From Galerina marginata (taxonomy: Eukaryota > Basidiomycota > Agaricomycetes > Agaricales > Galerinaceae): a stretch of 64,000 nt of DNA. Made by a program: the position numbers and the translations under genes. The notes beneath the pieces are model-generated. The model was not told the origin of the DNA and did not search any database. It saw nothing but the letters and a program-made list of their open reading frames with translations. Below, piece after piece: positions 24,979-38,565 of this stretch. The stretch is taken from assembly GCA_023014335.1 (NCBI GenBank), contig JAECYW010000016.1:1116001-1180000 (forward strand), written 5' to 3'. Position 1 is the stretch's first letter, and each line of letters begins with the position of its first letter.

Positions 24979-27900
24979 TGGAAGTTCGTCGTGAGCGCTG
25001 TGGGCGTTGGGCGCAGGGTGTTGATGGTCGTTTACAACAACGACGGCGTGGACAAGCCAGCAAGGGCAATTTGCTTATGTAACCATCAGAAGCAACGGGC
25101 CAAATCCTCTTCCTCCTCAACCGTCTCCACCATCGTCCAACATGCCTTATATTTTCCTAGCCTTGGTTTTGCATCGTGTATATCGCATTGCAGAGGCCTG
25201 GAATGCAGAATCTTGTTTAAAAGTAAGTCACGCTGCATGTCAACCCAACCACTCTTCTTTGGAAGGAATCGTCCACCTTGCACGGTTGTACACACCATCA
25301 GGAGGAGAAACTTCGACGGACACTCGGGGCGAAAATCCTGAGTCTGGCCATCGATTTCACTTGGATGTACACCTTTTTCTCTTGGACAATGTGGTTGGCT
25401 GCTTTTAATGGTATCGTCCATTAAACGTTCACGCCGTGAGTCCCGTGGGCGTGTCTCAATCTTGGATGACCTTCATCTATGCCTCTGGGTGCTTAATCGC
25501 GAGCATGATCAGGCCAAATGACTCTCGAATATGGTACACCATGACCACCCTATCTCCTGGATAGCGTTTCAGCTCCTATTCATTCGCCAACCCGTTTGTG
25601 GGATGCCATTCCCACCTGTGCTGATCAAGTTAGGACGCAAGAGGTAAATCCTATTACAGCGGACCTGCTATCTGCTTGGCTAGTTAATATTACGCTGCCT
25701 CAAGTATACGACCTATCAGGCTTCCACCCCGGTCATTGATTGAACCAAATGTGTTATTTTCTCAGTCCCTGGTGACGACAAGCACCGTTCAGTCTCATGT
25801 CCCGCTCATCATCTGACAACAGGACCATGTTTCGCACCTGGATCTGCATATCGAGGGTTTTGTTTACGATGTCCTTGGATCTCCTTGGACGTCTTCAGAC
25901 ACCGTTGTGCTTTGCTGGCTGTAATTAACCACCGGGATCCCACATTTCCTCACCCGTTCGGAGAAACACTTGTTTATGACTGACGACATTTCGCCGATCT
26001 TTCTCAAATGCGTACTTCCTCTACTATCATTTCAACGGCCCTCGATTACCGGTGAACCGTTGCCCATAGCCGTCTAGATCCTTACTGGGCCCTGTTTCCT
26101 GGCCCTGTTTCCTACCTTCATGAACCCTGTTCCAAGGAGGAGGGTTGATTTAGCTGTCTGATATATGTTTAAAACTATATCTTAAGTCATCGCCGTGTCT
26201 TTGGGTTAGAATGTTTCTACGAATCTAACGCGCGCGTCGTTTTGTCAATCAACGGCGCACATCCAACTTCCTATTTTCACGGAATCCTTTTACGTGACCT
26301 TGTCCTTCGTCTCATTTCGCGGAATGGGTTTTCAAAGGCTTCTCATGTCAAACGGTGATTAGGCCCTTTATATTCTGTCTGCATTCTTGGACCGCACACA
26401 GTGAATTGGCCTATAATTAAACCTTTCTTAACTCGATCGTGGGCAAGCAGTGTGGGTGGCCTCGCTTCTTCATCCTCAGTTGTGTCCGAACTTCCAGCGA
26501 CATCGTGGAATCTTTCAACGCCTAGAACGCGAGTGCATATCACATGCCCTCAGTAAACGGGCCCTTGCTTGACGTTGATCCGGTCAACTACGTCAAGGTT
26601 AACAGCTATATGTAAGTGCAGTGTTCCTTTTAGAGTAGTAGCCGACAACGGACAGGCCAGAAGAAGCAGAGCGATCGAAACCTCGAGGCCTAGGTTATTT
26701 ACTGATAAGAATGGTCTTTCGTTTGGTGAAGCGAAACCATTAGTATTTCTACGAAGGGTCAAATAGAATGCTATGGAACTATCGGAAGGCAGACAGCTGA
26801 TTTCATGTTAACGATGGGAAAAGCGAGAAATCTCGTGAATCTGTTTGTTGCCTTCTCGCCTGGACCACCACGAATTCTCCCAGCTTGGCGTATAAATGGC
26901 CGTTGAGCCGCTTGAATTTAAGCGCTTTAGGTGGTTGAGAACTATTCAAAAGAAATTGGCAAATCTAATATTTGCTGTGCTTAGATCTCCAGAGAGGATG
27001 GGTATAGCGTGTACAACCATCATCGCCAACCACCACAAACGCAAGGCGCTGATCCAAAGGGCGCATTAATTTGATACTGGCCATCGTGGCGCAGCGTTGG
27101 CATCAGTCCTCGTCAGGTCCCTCTTTTTGACAAATAATCAAAGACTACACTCCCCGTTAGCTGTGAGCAGAACTTAGAAGTTTAAAGGAGATAAACGGGA
27201 CTGTTGAAAGGACTGAATGATGACACCGGATTGAAAAAACACTTGCACTTTTCTGCTGAGCGGTCCGGCTTATGGTACAGTCTTTTTTTGTTTGTCTCCT
27301 AGAATATCGGACGGCAAGGAATTAATCCTCTTGAATTCAGTAGCGATTTTAAAAGCTACGTGGAGTAAGAGGGAGCACGATAATCGCGGGTAATGCAGTG
27401 TAAACATTCATGACATACATATTTCACAAGGATCCCGAATCCAACCGTCGGCCCCGTCTAGTTCCCTAGGACCTACGACACGGAGCTGGGCAAGGCGTAT
27501 TGCAGTCGGAATGCATCCCACGCCATTGGAATTTAGGGTTGTCGTCGGCGTACTGTCATCCGTGTTGATGTTCTGGGTAGGCGTCATCCGGTAAATGAGA
27601 TAAATCTGTAAATTTACCGGATTTACATTGAGGCCAGGTATCAGATAAGAATAGACATCAGTAGTGCGTTTCGCGCGATGGGCGGCGAAGTAGATGGATA
27701 GTTAGGATCTAGTCAAGTCTAGATCAGACGCAAGAATGATGTCTGGCACAAAGATGATCCAGTAAGACTAGAAGGAGGCTTTTGCAAACCCACGAAAAGT
27801 TCGCGCATGTGCTGAAGAGGAGTAGTGATTTCGACCGGGAGCTTAGCCCGTGCCTTTGCAAGGCAGAGCTCGACCGAAGCGTCATGGTCACATTGTCGGA

Positions 27901-30900
27901 GGCTGTCGACGAGGATCATCGGACGCGGACCTCCTGCTCGAATGGAAGGTCGCATGTCTTTAGATTTCGGTAGTGTCGGAAGCCTTGGTTGAACCTTGGG
28001 GCGGGATGCAATGGAATGTATTCAAGCATCACCCTGACTCCAGGACGGGTGAGTACCCTCAACCAACAAGCAAAAATAGCCCGAGAAACAGGCAAGGAGA
28101 CTGTACTTGACGACCATCCAGATTATTGAGCCTCCTTTCAGTTAGAACCAAATGCAGAGGAGTGGAAATCAGATGTCCAGAGCCTGAGAATATAGTATCC
28201 TATGAATCTTGAACTCGGTTTACTCCCATATTCAGCTCTTTGAAAAGGATGAAATTAAGACGATTTTGCTTACGGCGAGCGTCCGCTGTCTTCAAAAATA
28301 AAATGTCTTTCAGAAGGCGGGAGAACGTATAAGTATCAATGAACTCGAAGCAGGATCACAGGATGCTTGCTACCAATTGACTGGGCTGAACAGATGTGAT
28401 TCTCGTTATCCAAACCAGGATGTATGCCAGGGTTTGGGTATGATAGAGTACAACGTTTCCCCAATGAGTCCCAGTAGGCACTTGTCGAATCGGAGCCGCA
28501 ATGGCACCCGAACCGGGTGCCTTTGGAGCTGTCAGGACTATTTCTTTGCCAAAAGCCGCACTCCCCGGTTTCTATTCCAAAAGGATCGATATGTGGGTCG
28601 CCTCTGTGAGATTTCTGCCGCAGGGACGTCCAAGAGCAGAGAATGAACCTAAGTGTTTCCCCAGATATCAGGTCATAGAGTTTGATGAAGCCTGCGACGT
28701 GTTATAAGCTCGTGGGTTGTGCCTTAAGTCAGAGAGGGTTATCGTGGATTAGCCACCACTTCGCCTTGAGGTACCTGCCAGCCCGCCAGGTACTATGGAG
28801 AAAAGGTGGAGAGACCCCTGGATGAACACTTGATGAACACCGAGCATAGATCGTTTTGATCGCGCTTATGCAAGGCCTGACGGAGCAGATAATTATGACA
28901 GCATGCGACAGAGTGCGGGGAAATTGGCGTCTTAGATACCGCCTGATACGGTGACCCAGGTGCGGCTCCGAAGTCATAAGAAAGACCGGACCAACCTCTT
29001 ACCCATGGGAAGGACCCCCACAGACAACCCACATACTAGGCCAGAAGAGATTTCCAGCAACCGTAGACGTCAGAAACCAGCCCATATTTTTGGTTTCATA
29101 GCCCCGCCTGGACGCACGAAATTTGTTTAAAAGAGAATAGTCAAGTTTGTCTGAAGTGTGAACGAGATCGCTAGAACATAGCATTGATATTTTGCTATCG
29201 CTTCCTACGGTTTCGTCGGTTTAGATAAACGGAGATGTTGTCGAGGCGTTAGGAAGTTGGTGTTGGACTGCGGAGCTTGAGTGAATTGGGTGATTACCCA
29301 GAGCCAGATGATGTCCGATAGTCGCATATAGAGAGAGCTCGTAACTCTAAGATGGGCGTAAGAAGAACGACGCAGCAGCCAGCCATACATAACCTTGCAC
29401 CTTCCCAGACACTAAAGTCGCAGCGATAACAGATAACACGCCATGTCAAAGATAAGATCCATCCAGAGGCGATGTTCCCTCAAGCAATGGTGGAAAATTG
29501 TGCAGGGTTACCCAGTTTCCAACATCTGGCAGTAGAAGGGCAACAAGCCTTAAACCTCAGCAAAATTAGGAAAACAGTGCACTTGGCGTGCGAATGCTGC
29601 GACTGCCCAAATCCTCACTCGTGACTAGGGAGCCCCACTCTCGTGCATCCCCAAGAGATAATATCCTTGGAGATCGTACAACGCTGGGAGGTAAAAATTC
29701 AAATGGGCTGGTTGACCTTCTTCTCAAGTGATGACCTTGATGCCCGGTCTCGCGTCGAACGAAGGTAAGCCGAGAGGAGCATGCCATTTGTGAATCGTTA
29801 TCAATTTACTTGGACGCTGGGTAACCAGTGGCAGGATTCCGACCAAACGGAAAAGAACATCGACACTCGATTAGCCTTCCAATTATCACTGAAATCTGAG
29901 ATTCTTTAATAACCAAGCGGCAAGCAGGTAGATATTCGAAATTTCTCTGAGGTATGTACATACTTACTAAATAAGGCATGATGGAGTGCGCCACTGGCAC
30001 ACTGCGATCACCCCTAACCCCTCTGCCCTGCCAGAGATGAATATCACTCCTTTTGACCCTGAAAGAGTCCCCAATCTTTGCGTCATAACTTCAATAGGAA
30101 ATTATGCCTGTAAGTCCCAAGGCTGATATGAATTTTACAGTGAAAAGCCATCCATTGAGTTTCGAAGGGATGTGATCCAAAAATTGGACAGACCAAGAGA
30201 TGGAAGCTTACTTTTGACGACAACGTTTGTGCGTGTCGTTTTCAATGAAAAAATTTACATTATGTGCGAAATTGACTAACCGTTTTACTCGCTGAAAGCT
30301 CGCCCTACATAATTTCGAAAAATAAGACTTGGACGTCCCGTTACGTCCGTCTTCTCTGAGCTTTATGTAAGCGAGGGTTTATTTGTTGAACTACCACGAG
30401 AAACTGGATCTAAGCAATACTGCAGGGCTTGTTTGTATGAACTCAGATAAATCGAGAAAAATTAATGGGCATCGCGCTGAGTCGCGCACAAAATTCTATA
30501 CTTACATGTAGCAGCGTCACGATGCTGGCAGGCTGCGTACATGTTGAGAACATTTAAGATTGCTCGCCCTAACACTGGATCGTAGCATTCAAGCCACCGT
30601 TCACTCGATCGGAACGGGATTGACCTCTTGTTGTGCTAAACCAACGGTTCCGAGTAAAGAAACTAGCAGTATTTGCAACACTAGACTTTTAAAATATGGG
30701 TCTTTGAAACAGTCTCGTGTATGTACTTTTTTAGTCGATTATGATAAACGTCCATTACGAACGACTTCCCACCACGGCAGAAGTACGTCTCTAAGATATG
30801 CGACTTCCCGACATGTGCGGAGACATGTCAAGATGATGGTCACCTTTTCGCCTCGCCTAGTAACCGTCTTTGCCTTGGATACGCATTATCCTGTGCCCAT

Positions 30901-33900
30901 ATTTTGCAGGCCATTCCCACCCACTGGACGGAAAACGGATCAGTATAGACGACACATCGGCTTCTCAGTGCGGACGGCAGGACACTTGCCGTAGCAGACG
31001 TTCTCACCTCTTCATCGTGTGAGCATCTTACACCTCATCTTACCCATTTCATTTACTTGGCTCCGAATTTATCCCAAAGGAAAGTGCACGTATATCAGCG
31101 TGTAAACGTGGGCAGTTTGCGTGAGAGCGACTCTTGACTAGCTGCAGCACCCACGTCCGAAAAAGTTGGAACATCTCGAAATGCGTATATGGAACGCAGT
31201 GTCCTGTGAAATTCGCTAATTATCGTCTCTTGGGCGGAGAAACCGCGCTAGAAGTTCTAGACATGATGTAACACGAACGTGATCATCTCTTTCCCTCGCT
31301 AGTTCCAGGGAAAAGCGACTGCTTTTGTGGTAGAACGAACATATCTGGACGTACAGATGTTAATCATCGAGGGAAAGGTAGTTGTTCGCCCCAACTGTAA
31401 CAAGAACCTGGCCCTCCGCTCTTCGGTTATGCTTTAAGCGTGTAAAGTAAGTCAGCGTGAGACTGAGCCAGACCATGAAACCCCTTCGTTGACGGAAAAT
31501 TCGCGCTTGAATGCCTGCTGTTGACATCTGAGATATGTTTCGACTTTACTCAGCTTTACTCTGAATTTTGGTGACCTAAAATGGCCAGTGATTGACTCGA
31601 GCAATGACTTTTCCTCTGATGATGTTCGCTTCAAGTATTGGAAGCCTGAGCAAGCCATTGAATTACAATCTATCTTCATGGTAGTGCCGATTTTCGTATT
31701 TGGAAGATCAACGACAGACCTTGCAGATAGGTATTAGTATCTAGAATCGACAATTCAATAGAGAAGTTAAAAAATAAAGGCCTAAGTCCGTGGCGTGCGA
31801 TGTCCTTCCACGGCGGTGAATTCGATCAAGATCGTTCATACATATCGTGGAGAAAGAATAGACAGTCCTCGTACCAGCGCCGCATACAATTTCAATGCCA
31901 GAAAAAGAACAAGATTTTCCGACCAGTAATTGGCTCACTGAATGATAGACTCACACCGACTGATAGGTGGCATCGACGTAGTCAAGATGTCAAAGATCGA
32001 GACATCCTTACAGCGGAAATGATTTTCTTTTTAACGCCATGGTTCAGGCAAAAGAAATAGGAGGGACATTAACTGCCAGGGAGATCGCAGGCCGGCTTTG
32101 AAACGGAAGGCCCATGGGACGGCCTACACGTTCAATACAAACTTGAAGTTCATGCCACTCCTATGCATGAAAATAGCACAGTACCAGTGCCCAGTTTTGC
32201 GTATTCCGAGGACCAGATAGAAGACATCTAAGAATTATTTAAAAATACGCATCCAAGATCACGTCCAAAATACCTTCTGAGAAATTACTCACGAGTGTAA
32301 GCGTCGGTGAAAATCTCGCAGCTTCCAATACAGTATGCAACATGCTCTCGTGAACGATGATGAGGTGAATGGCTGCAAGCCTCAAGGTCAAGTTCCGGAA
32401 TCAGCAGACGTGCGTGGGGTCATCGACCACGATTTCTGGTCTTCTGGTTGGATGAACTCCTCGGTCTAAATTTGAAAAGAAATCTGAAAAGATGCCCGTG
32501 TTACGCGGCATGAGGAACTCCTGAGTAAGCAGGATTGAGAGAAAAAATACCTAGGAGTTCACACTCACTTTAAATTTTTTTGGCTATATCTGATTAGAAG
32601 ATTTCATTGTGATACATCAACCTCAAACGCAAGGCTATGAAAATTTGGAACATATCTTACGCATCCCAAATCGAGTAAGAGTCAAGCCACAAACCTACAC
32701 CGACAGCGAATGTTGATAGATCTTGGGAATGACACAGGCGCTCCTGATATCCCTTGCGACTAGCCTTCGCGCAGCCGCAGTTTTGGAGGCGTAAGGCTCT
32801 AGGACCAAGTAATAAGACCATGCCTGACGGGCTGTGAGATTGACATCGTCCCAATGAAACAAATGGGAATATTATTATGGCCGGCGGGGAGAGAGAAGTT
32901 AAATCATGGCGAGGTTGACCCGCTTCCCATGTCAGAATAATCAGTCTGAGTATGGCTCAAGGGAGTGCTGAGCAAAGGAGATTCATGTGACGAACACCCG
33001 CACAGCACAATACAGGCATAGGGTCAGCCCATTGACAAGGTTTGGGGGTGGGAAGAGTGAGACACGGAAGAATAAATAAATCCTAGAGGCCGAGGAGAAG
33101 AACTAGGTGCTAGTCCCATGCTCGAGAGATCAACATCGCCCAGATAGTAAAGTAATGGAACTAGCCCAATGCTGACGTGGACACAGGTTATGGAACCTAT
33201 ACGATTGAGATGGCAGTGAGGTGAACACCTCAAGTGACAGGCTGGGTTCACCGCTATTTGAAGTGAGTAATCGGAGGCACATGTCGTTGCGCGAAATACA
33301 CTCACAAGACAACGTCCTGCAGCCTTAGTAGGCGAATACGTTGCCGACCACCAAGAAGCCTAGAAATAGACAGCGAGATAGGCTACGCGTCAAGCTTAGC
33401 ATCGAAAGTCCAATAACTGTGTCATTTACGGCGACTGGGAAATCCCTAGGGGTCCCAAGGCCCTTTTCGCCACCTGAAATCAAGAGACCTATATTAGTCT
33501 CTTCGTTAAGATAAACTTGCCCTTCAAGTCCCTCGCTGATTTTGCATAGAAGAGGAATTTACCCAGGGAATTGGAAACATTCATCGACTTGACGCACCCA
33601 ATCGACCCATGCAGATGTGACCTCGACCGCCAGCGGCCACCCATCGTTGAAAGCTCTCGCACGAGGGAGGAAGGAAGAAAGACGACGGCCAGGCCAAACG
33701 TGGACGTTGCATGTACAAACCGACGTGAGGCCATCCAAATTGCAGATGTAAGATTCGACTCCCTGGCTCTATGTTAGCAAGTTGAAGCGGAGAAGATCGA
33801 AATCGCACTGAACGTTTTGCCTGTCCGTAGTGATTCGAGGAGGACGACGCCTTCGTGGATGAGTATCGCTCAAGGTCGTTTGGGACTTGGAGGACAAAAG

Positions 33901-35305
33901 CTTGAATGCTTGGGACACTCATAGGCGATGTCAAACTGCCAGGCGGCTAGCCTGACTATCCACAGGGAGCAGTAAATTTGGGTTGAGAGTAGAAGATTGT
34001 TTCTGAAGAACTGGATGTGGTTAAACTGGAAGGATTGGAAATCTTGAAGAGCTAATGCAGCTCGCCATCAGCGTCAGGCTGTGCTCCAACTGGCGACGAT
34101 GCCCGCTCAATCCTTTCCGTTGTTTCCCAGTACGTCCTCTTCATTTGCACTGTAGCCTTGGTCCAGCTTGGTCCCCTTCCAAGTACAATGGCCAGGTCAT
34201 AATACAGAGGCTCGCAGTTCGGGGAAACCACCCAAGTCTCGATACTTTTCCCATAACAATGCAATATCGGCTTTATTCATTCCATAGCCTTCGTGAAGGC
34301 CACTTACAGGCCAGTTTGGCGGAAAATGGGGAATTCAGCTGAGTGACCAAGCTCCGCGGGTGTCCGAGTTTGACGTTGCGTTGAATATATTTGCCACAGG
34401 CAGCAAACAACGTTGCAGGTGAAGGAAGGTGGATCCATCTGTAAAACTCACGCCAAGGAGCATGCCCATTAAGTCGAACCTCCCAGATTCATGCGTTTGT
34501 TCTTATGAGGGTGACAATGTCGACCATGCGTAGGAGCAGTCTAGTGTGGAAGGATAATTGATTCAAATCTGGCTTAGAAGAATATAACGAAAGCTATAAA
34601 AACGCACCTATCGTGAGTGACACTGCTCTTTGCCTGGACACGATGGCTTTGTGCCAATTTAACGTCGGTCATATGTTGGAACTTGAAGCATATATGCATT
34701 AGGCAACGATAGGCTAGCACGGTGGTTGAGAGGAGACAGAACTCGGAGTCGGTATGGCGTTTGTCGCTCGACTTCAGCAAATAAATTTGATCCGGATGGA
34801 CGGACGGATGTACATGTGTGAAGTATAACGCGCGGAGTCGGACTCTCAAAACAGTGCCTCTTCCACTTTCAACCGTCCATCTATCTTTGCCTTTTCGTGC
34901 TGTCCGTATCTACTCATGGGTCGCGGTAATGAGGAAGAATGCATTCTTAAACTACGACATGCTTTTAATGGCTTACAAACTGCATTTATCTATCAAGGAA
35001 TTCGCTGCTGGACCAGACCAAGGGGCTAGATCTCTGGGAGCTGCGTTGAAGAGACAATGGTATCAACGTACTCGGACTCCAGTTACCACTTACATTGGTC
35101 GGATAAAACCAATAACTACAGCCTAGTCGAATGTAAGTGGATTGCAAAAAAAGACTTGTTTGCACAGCCAGCTCAAGGTCACATGGACAGTCGACAGGTT
35201 ATCACACAGCCGGCGCTTCCTCAGTTCCTGCACCTTGAACTCTCCCATCTCTCCTACGTCCATTACTCCCTAGGCAAGCCAAGTTGTTCTGAAGCATTGA
35301 GTCAA
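24979..35305. other. 10.3 kb gene-poor stretch
   Basis: About 24979-25400 is the MKT1 promoter side. Beyond it no frame carries recognisable motifs. Weak items: a perfect 10 bp inverted repeat TCCGGTAAAT/ATTTACCGGA at 27587-27621; a short GC-rich minus-strand frame from ATG 33922 (MSVPSIQAFVLQVPNDLERY) that could be an exon but has no confirmed partners; and a 13 bp tandem GGCCCTGTTTCCT near 26090. This could be degraded transposon sequence, but no LTRs or reverse transcriptase were seen. Confidence 0.45.
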
Positions 35306-37500
35306 ATGCAACCCGACAGAGGACCCGGGTCTGTACGTGCATTCATTCTCCCATACTTCCTGTTACAACCCGGAAGACTGCCCAGACCGTCACTGAACAG
35401 ATAAAATGATCTTAGGATCCTAGCGGTCGTGGAATAGGTCGCGGCCAACCGAATCAACGAGCAGGACACAGAGGCGCATCTTCATCGAGATCTCTCATTC
35501 CTATGCGTCCCGGTCGTGGTGTAACGAGTGGGCGAGGCGGCTCAGTTTCACAACCGGTAGCAAGGTATGTATATTCGTCCAGCCATGCTGCATGTGTTGA
35601 CTGATACTTCGAAATCCAGTCAGAGCCAAGTATCTATCCTTCAGTCCGCGAGTCATGTTGGGGTTAGTGGGGGCAATTTTAGCACTGTTGGCACGAATCA
35701 ACTTAATTTTACGATTAACTGTACGTCTTCCGAAACAGAATTTGCTCAGTAAAATTAACATCAATCTAGTGGGTAACGAGAATAGCGTCCATAGGTCAGG
35801 ACAATCGGTAAGAACTTGTTCTGGAATTGCCTATGAATTATTTGCTCAACCCTCCGTCCAGACGCACCACAATGAGTCTTATCCGTCTGAGGGCACTCAG
35901 GGGGACCAGAGGTGGCGAGACATTCCACGGGAACCATCTATTCCAGGAGGACGTGGACATGATCATCGGGACGTTGATAATATGCTACCAGCCTCGGCTA
36001 GTTATCCAGACTCAAGGCCGCGAACAAGTTATGATATTTACTATGAGCACATTGGAACCAAACGCCGTGGCTCGGCCTTGTGGATTCCAGAGCCCAGCAG
36101 GAGCCTTCCCATAGACAAGCGACGAAAAGGGACCACCATTGGAGACGTTGGTATCATAACAGAATTTGGAGGCTTTGACTTCTTGTTCAGCATCTGTCTT
36201 GACCGGGATGACCCTGTTAATCCCCCAGACCTGCCAGAAAACTTCACAACTTTGGATCTTCCAGAAATTGATATTCATCAATATTCTGAGTTCACAAGTG
36301 AGAGTTATCTTTCAAGTGCTTCAATCACGCGTGAAGGAGATCCATCGTGAGTTACTTGACCCTATTTTCTGCCGTCCAGGCTTGGAATTTGACCTTTTTT
36401 CGGCAACAGTGGTCTGGTTTTTGAATCCTCAGCTTCTGAAGGCGCTATTCTCACTATGCCCGTTGGGTCAAATTCGGAGGACCTACGAAATAAGAACAGG
36501 GTTCGGGCATACATTTCTACGCATGCGCAAGATTGGTACAAGTATGCCAACATCATCCGCGGCCGAGAGGCCAAGAACGGTGATATTCGGCTTGTTGTTG
36601 GCTTTGACAAGACCACTGCGTGGGGGATGGCGACTTTCACAAATTCAACAGCTCAAAATAGCCCATTTCGCCTGAGGTTCAAACCGACGGATCTGGACAG
36701 CATACCCCGAACTTATGATTGGGAGTACTCGGGCTCCGTTGAGGCCAGGGCTGGACCGGATGTTCGCCAAATAGAAGCACTGCAGGAAGGTGATCTCTCC
36801 CAAGCTCACATGGAATATGAGAACCAGACACTGTTTGTCCGAACTATTAATGTGACACTTCAAGAAAAGGTATGGACGGCGCTGGGGTTTAACTTTGAAG
36901 ACGAAGAAGATGAAGAACACCTGCCTTATACTTCCACTGTGAGAGCTGGCTTCTTTTCCTCCAAAGGCCGTCCAGCTCGTGGCACATCGTCAGCCCGACC
37001 CTCAGGTAGCAAGCCGATTTATCGTGATGGTTTTGCCGATAACACGGATGATACTGTCGTAACATCTGCACTAGCTTCAGCTTTGGTGAGGTTTTCCATG
37101 GTACAGAGACCTGCTGAGATACTGACCATCTTTCCCATAAAGTCAGGACACCCCTCAAAAGGTATAAATGAAATGCTGCTACAAGTGCGTTACAGCTCGC
37201 TCTTCTGTTCTTTTCTATGATTTAAAAGTTCTTCAAGTTTTACCCTAATGCAAAAATTGCCATCACGGACGACGAGGATTGGATTTGTACACTGCAAGAG
37301 GTGAGGAGCCATCCCAAATTCAATAGAATTTTCTTACGGAATAAAATAGGATGACTATATTTTGCCCACAACTGAGGAGTTCAACCAACGCATTCGGGCA
37401 CATTTTACCCTCCGTGTACAAAATGGTTGTTCATACCTATCTTAATTTTTGTTCTTGCTCATGGACTTGAACAGACATAATTTTCCTAGAGAAAAAGAAT
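35150..37500 (+). repeat. Left arm of inverted gene duplication (mate 49075-51500)
   Basis: The exons and introns here match those of 51500-49075 on the other strand over roughly 2.3 kb. Exons 1, 3, 4, 5 and 8 have equal lengths (27, 101, 38, 485 and 76 nt) and exon 2 differs by one codon. Similarity includes introns and the upstream leader, so it is a DNA-level duplication. Confidence 0.85.
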
Positions 37501-38565
37501 TATTCGGTTGATCCCTCTCTGCCGCCCCCTCTTGAGGGAGATGATTCAGGGCTTCCACCGACTTTCTCTCCTCCAAGTATGGTCTGTAAAACCTGTAATG
37601 CGATCTCTATCTTATCGAGGCTAATATGATCACAGGCTGACTATCCAATGCGGGGACACTCTGACCAGATTCGTTCTGTCGGGTTCTCACCCGACGGAAC
37701 GCGCATTGTGTCTGGTTCTGACGACACAAATATCTGTGTGTGGAATGCCAGGACTGGAAAGCTGGTCAAGGTGCTCAAGGGGCATGGGGATCGGGTTCGC
37801 TCAGTTGCATATTCACCAAATGGGAGGCGCATCGTGTCAGGTTCTGAAGACAGAACCATCCGCAAGTGGGATACCCTGACCTACCAACAAATTGGCAAAA
37901 CCCTCGACGGGCATACTGGCTCAGTCTGTTCAGTTGTATTCTCACCGGACGGGAGGAGCATCGCGTCGTGTTCTGATGATAAAACAGTCCGCGTGTGGGA
38001 TGCACCGACTGGCCAGAAAAGGCACGAACTCGATGGGCATACTGATTCAGTTTTGTCTGTTGCTTTCTCGCCGGATGGAGACCGCATTGTGTCGGGTTCT
38101 AAGGATATGACAATCCGTGTGTGGGACCCTCTGACTGGCCAGCAGATGACGAGAGTTCCTTTCATGGGGAGTAGCCCAGCGGTTGTTGAATCAGTCTCTT
38201 TTTCCCCCGACGGGAAACACATTGTGGCCGGTGGCAAGTGGACGACTATCTACCAGTGGGACGTCGGGACTGACCAGCTGCTGGACGCCTCTATCCTGCA
38301 GTCAGGCAGCATGGTCCATTCAGTTGCATTCTCGCCAAACGGGAAACACATTGTATCGGGGTCTGCAGACGGGTCTATCTGTTTGTGGGACGCTCAGACT
38401 CACAAACAGCTGAGTGGCCCTTTCGTCAAACACAAAGGCGTCGTTTATTCAGTCGGGTTCTCGCCAGACGGGAAATACATTGCGTCGGGTTCTGCAGACA
38501 AGTCCGTCGATGTGTCGAACGCCGAGACTGGCGAGTTGCTATTCGTCACTGACCATGTCGATTGA
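35306..38565 (+). CDS. Copy A: conserved unknown domain fused to WD40 propeller
   Basis: Ten exons: 35306-35332, 35416-35564, 35620-35720, 35770-35807, 35862-36346, 36410-37184, 37229-37300, 37350-37425, 37475-37581 and 37636-38565, giving 919 residues. Residues 1-105 are Gly/Arg/Ser-rich (GRGIGRGQP). From about residue 160 comes a block I know only as recurring in Agaricomycete proteins of unknown role: YDIYYEHIGTKRRGSALWIP, IGDVGIITEFGGFDFLFSIC, DDPVNPPDLPENF. It is followed by YKYANIIRGREAKNGDIRLV. About residue 611 to the end is a WD40 propeller of seven blades, the last two degenerate at their WD positions. The paralogue on the minus strand (48965-51350) has the same start and matching exon borders, which supports this model; the exon 9 donor (GTCTGT) is the least certain. 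A recognition or STAND-like sensor role is conceivable but unproven. Confidence 0.8.

Noticed and set aside
24904..25341. 145-codon plus-strand frame over the MKT1 5' end
   Set aside because: Overlaps the MKT1 first exon and promoter on the other strand and lacks motifs.
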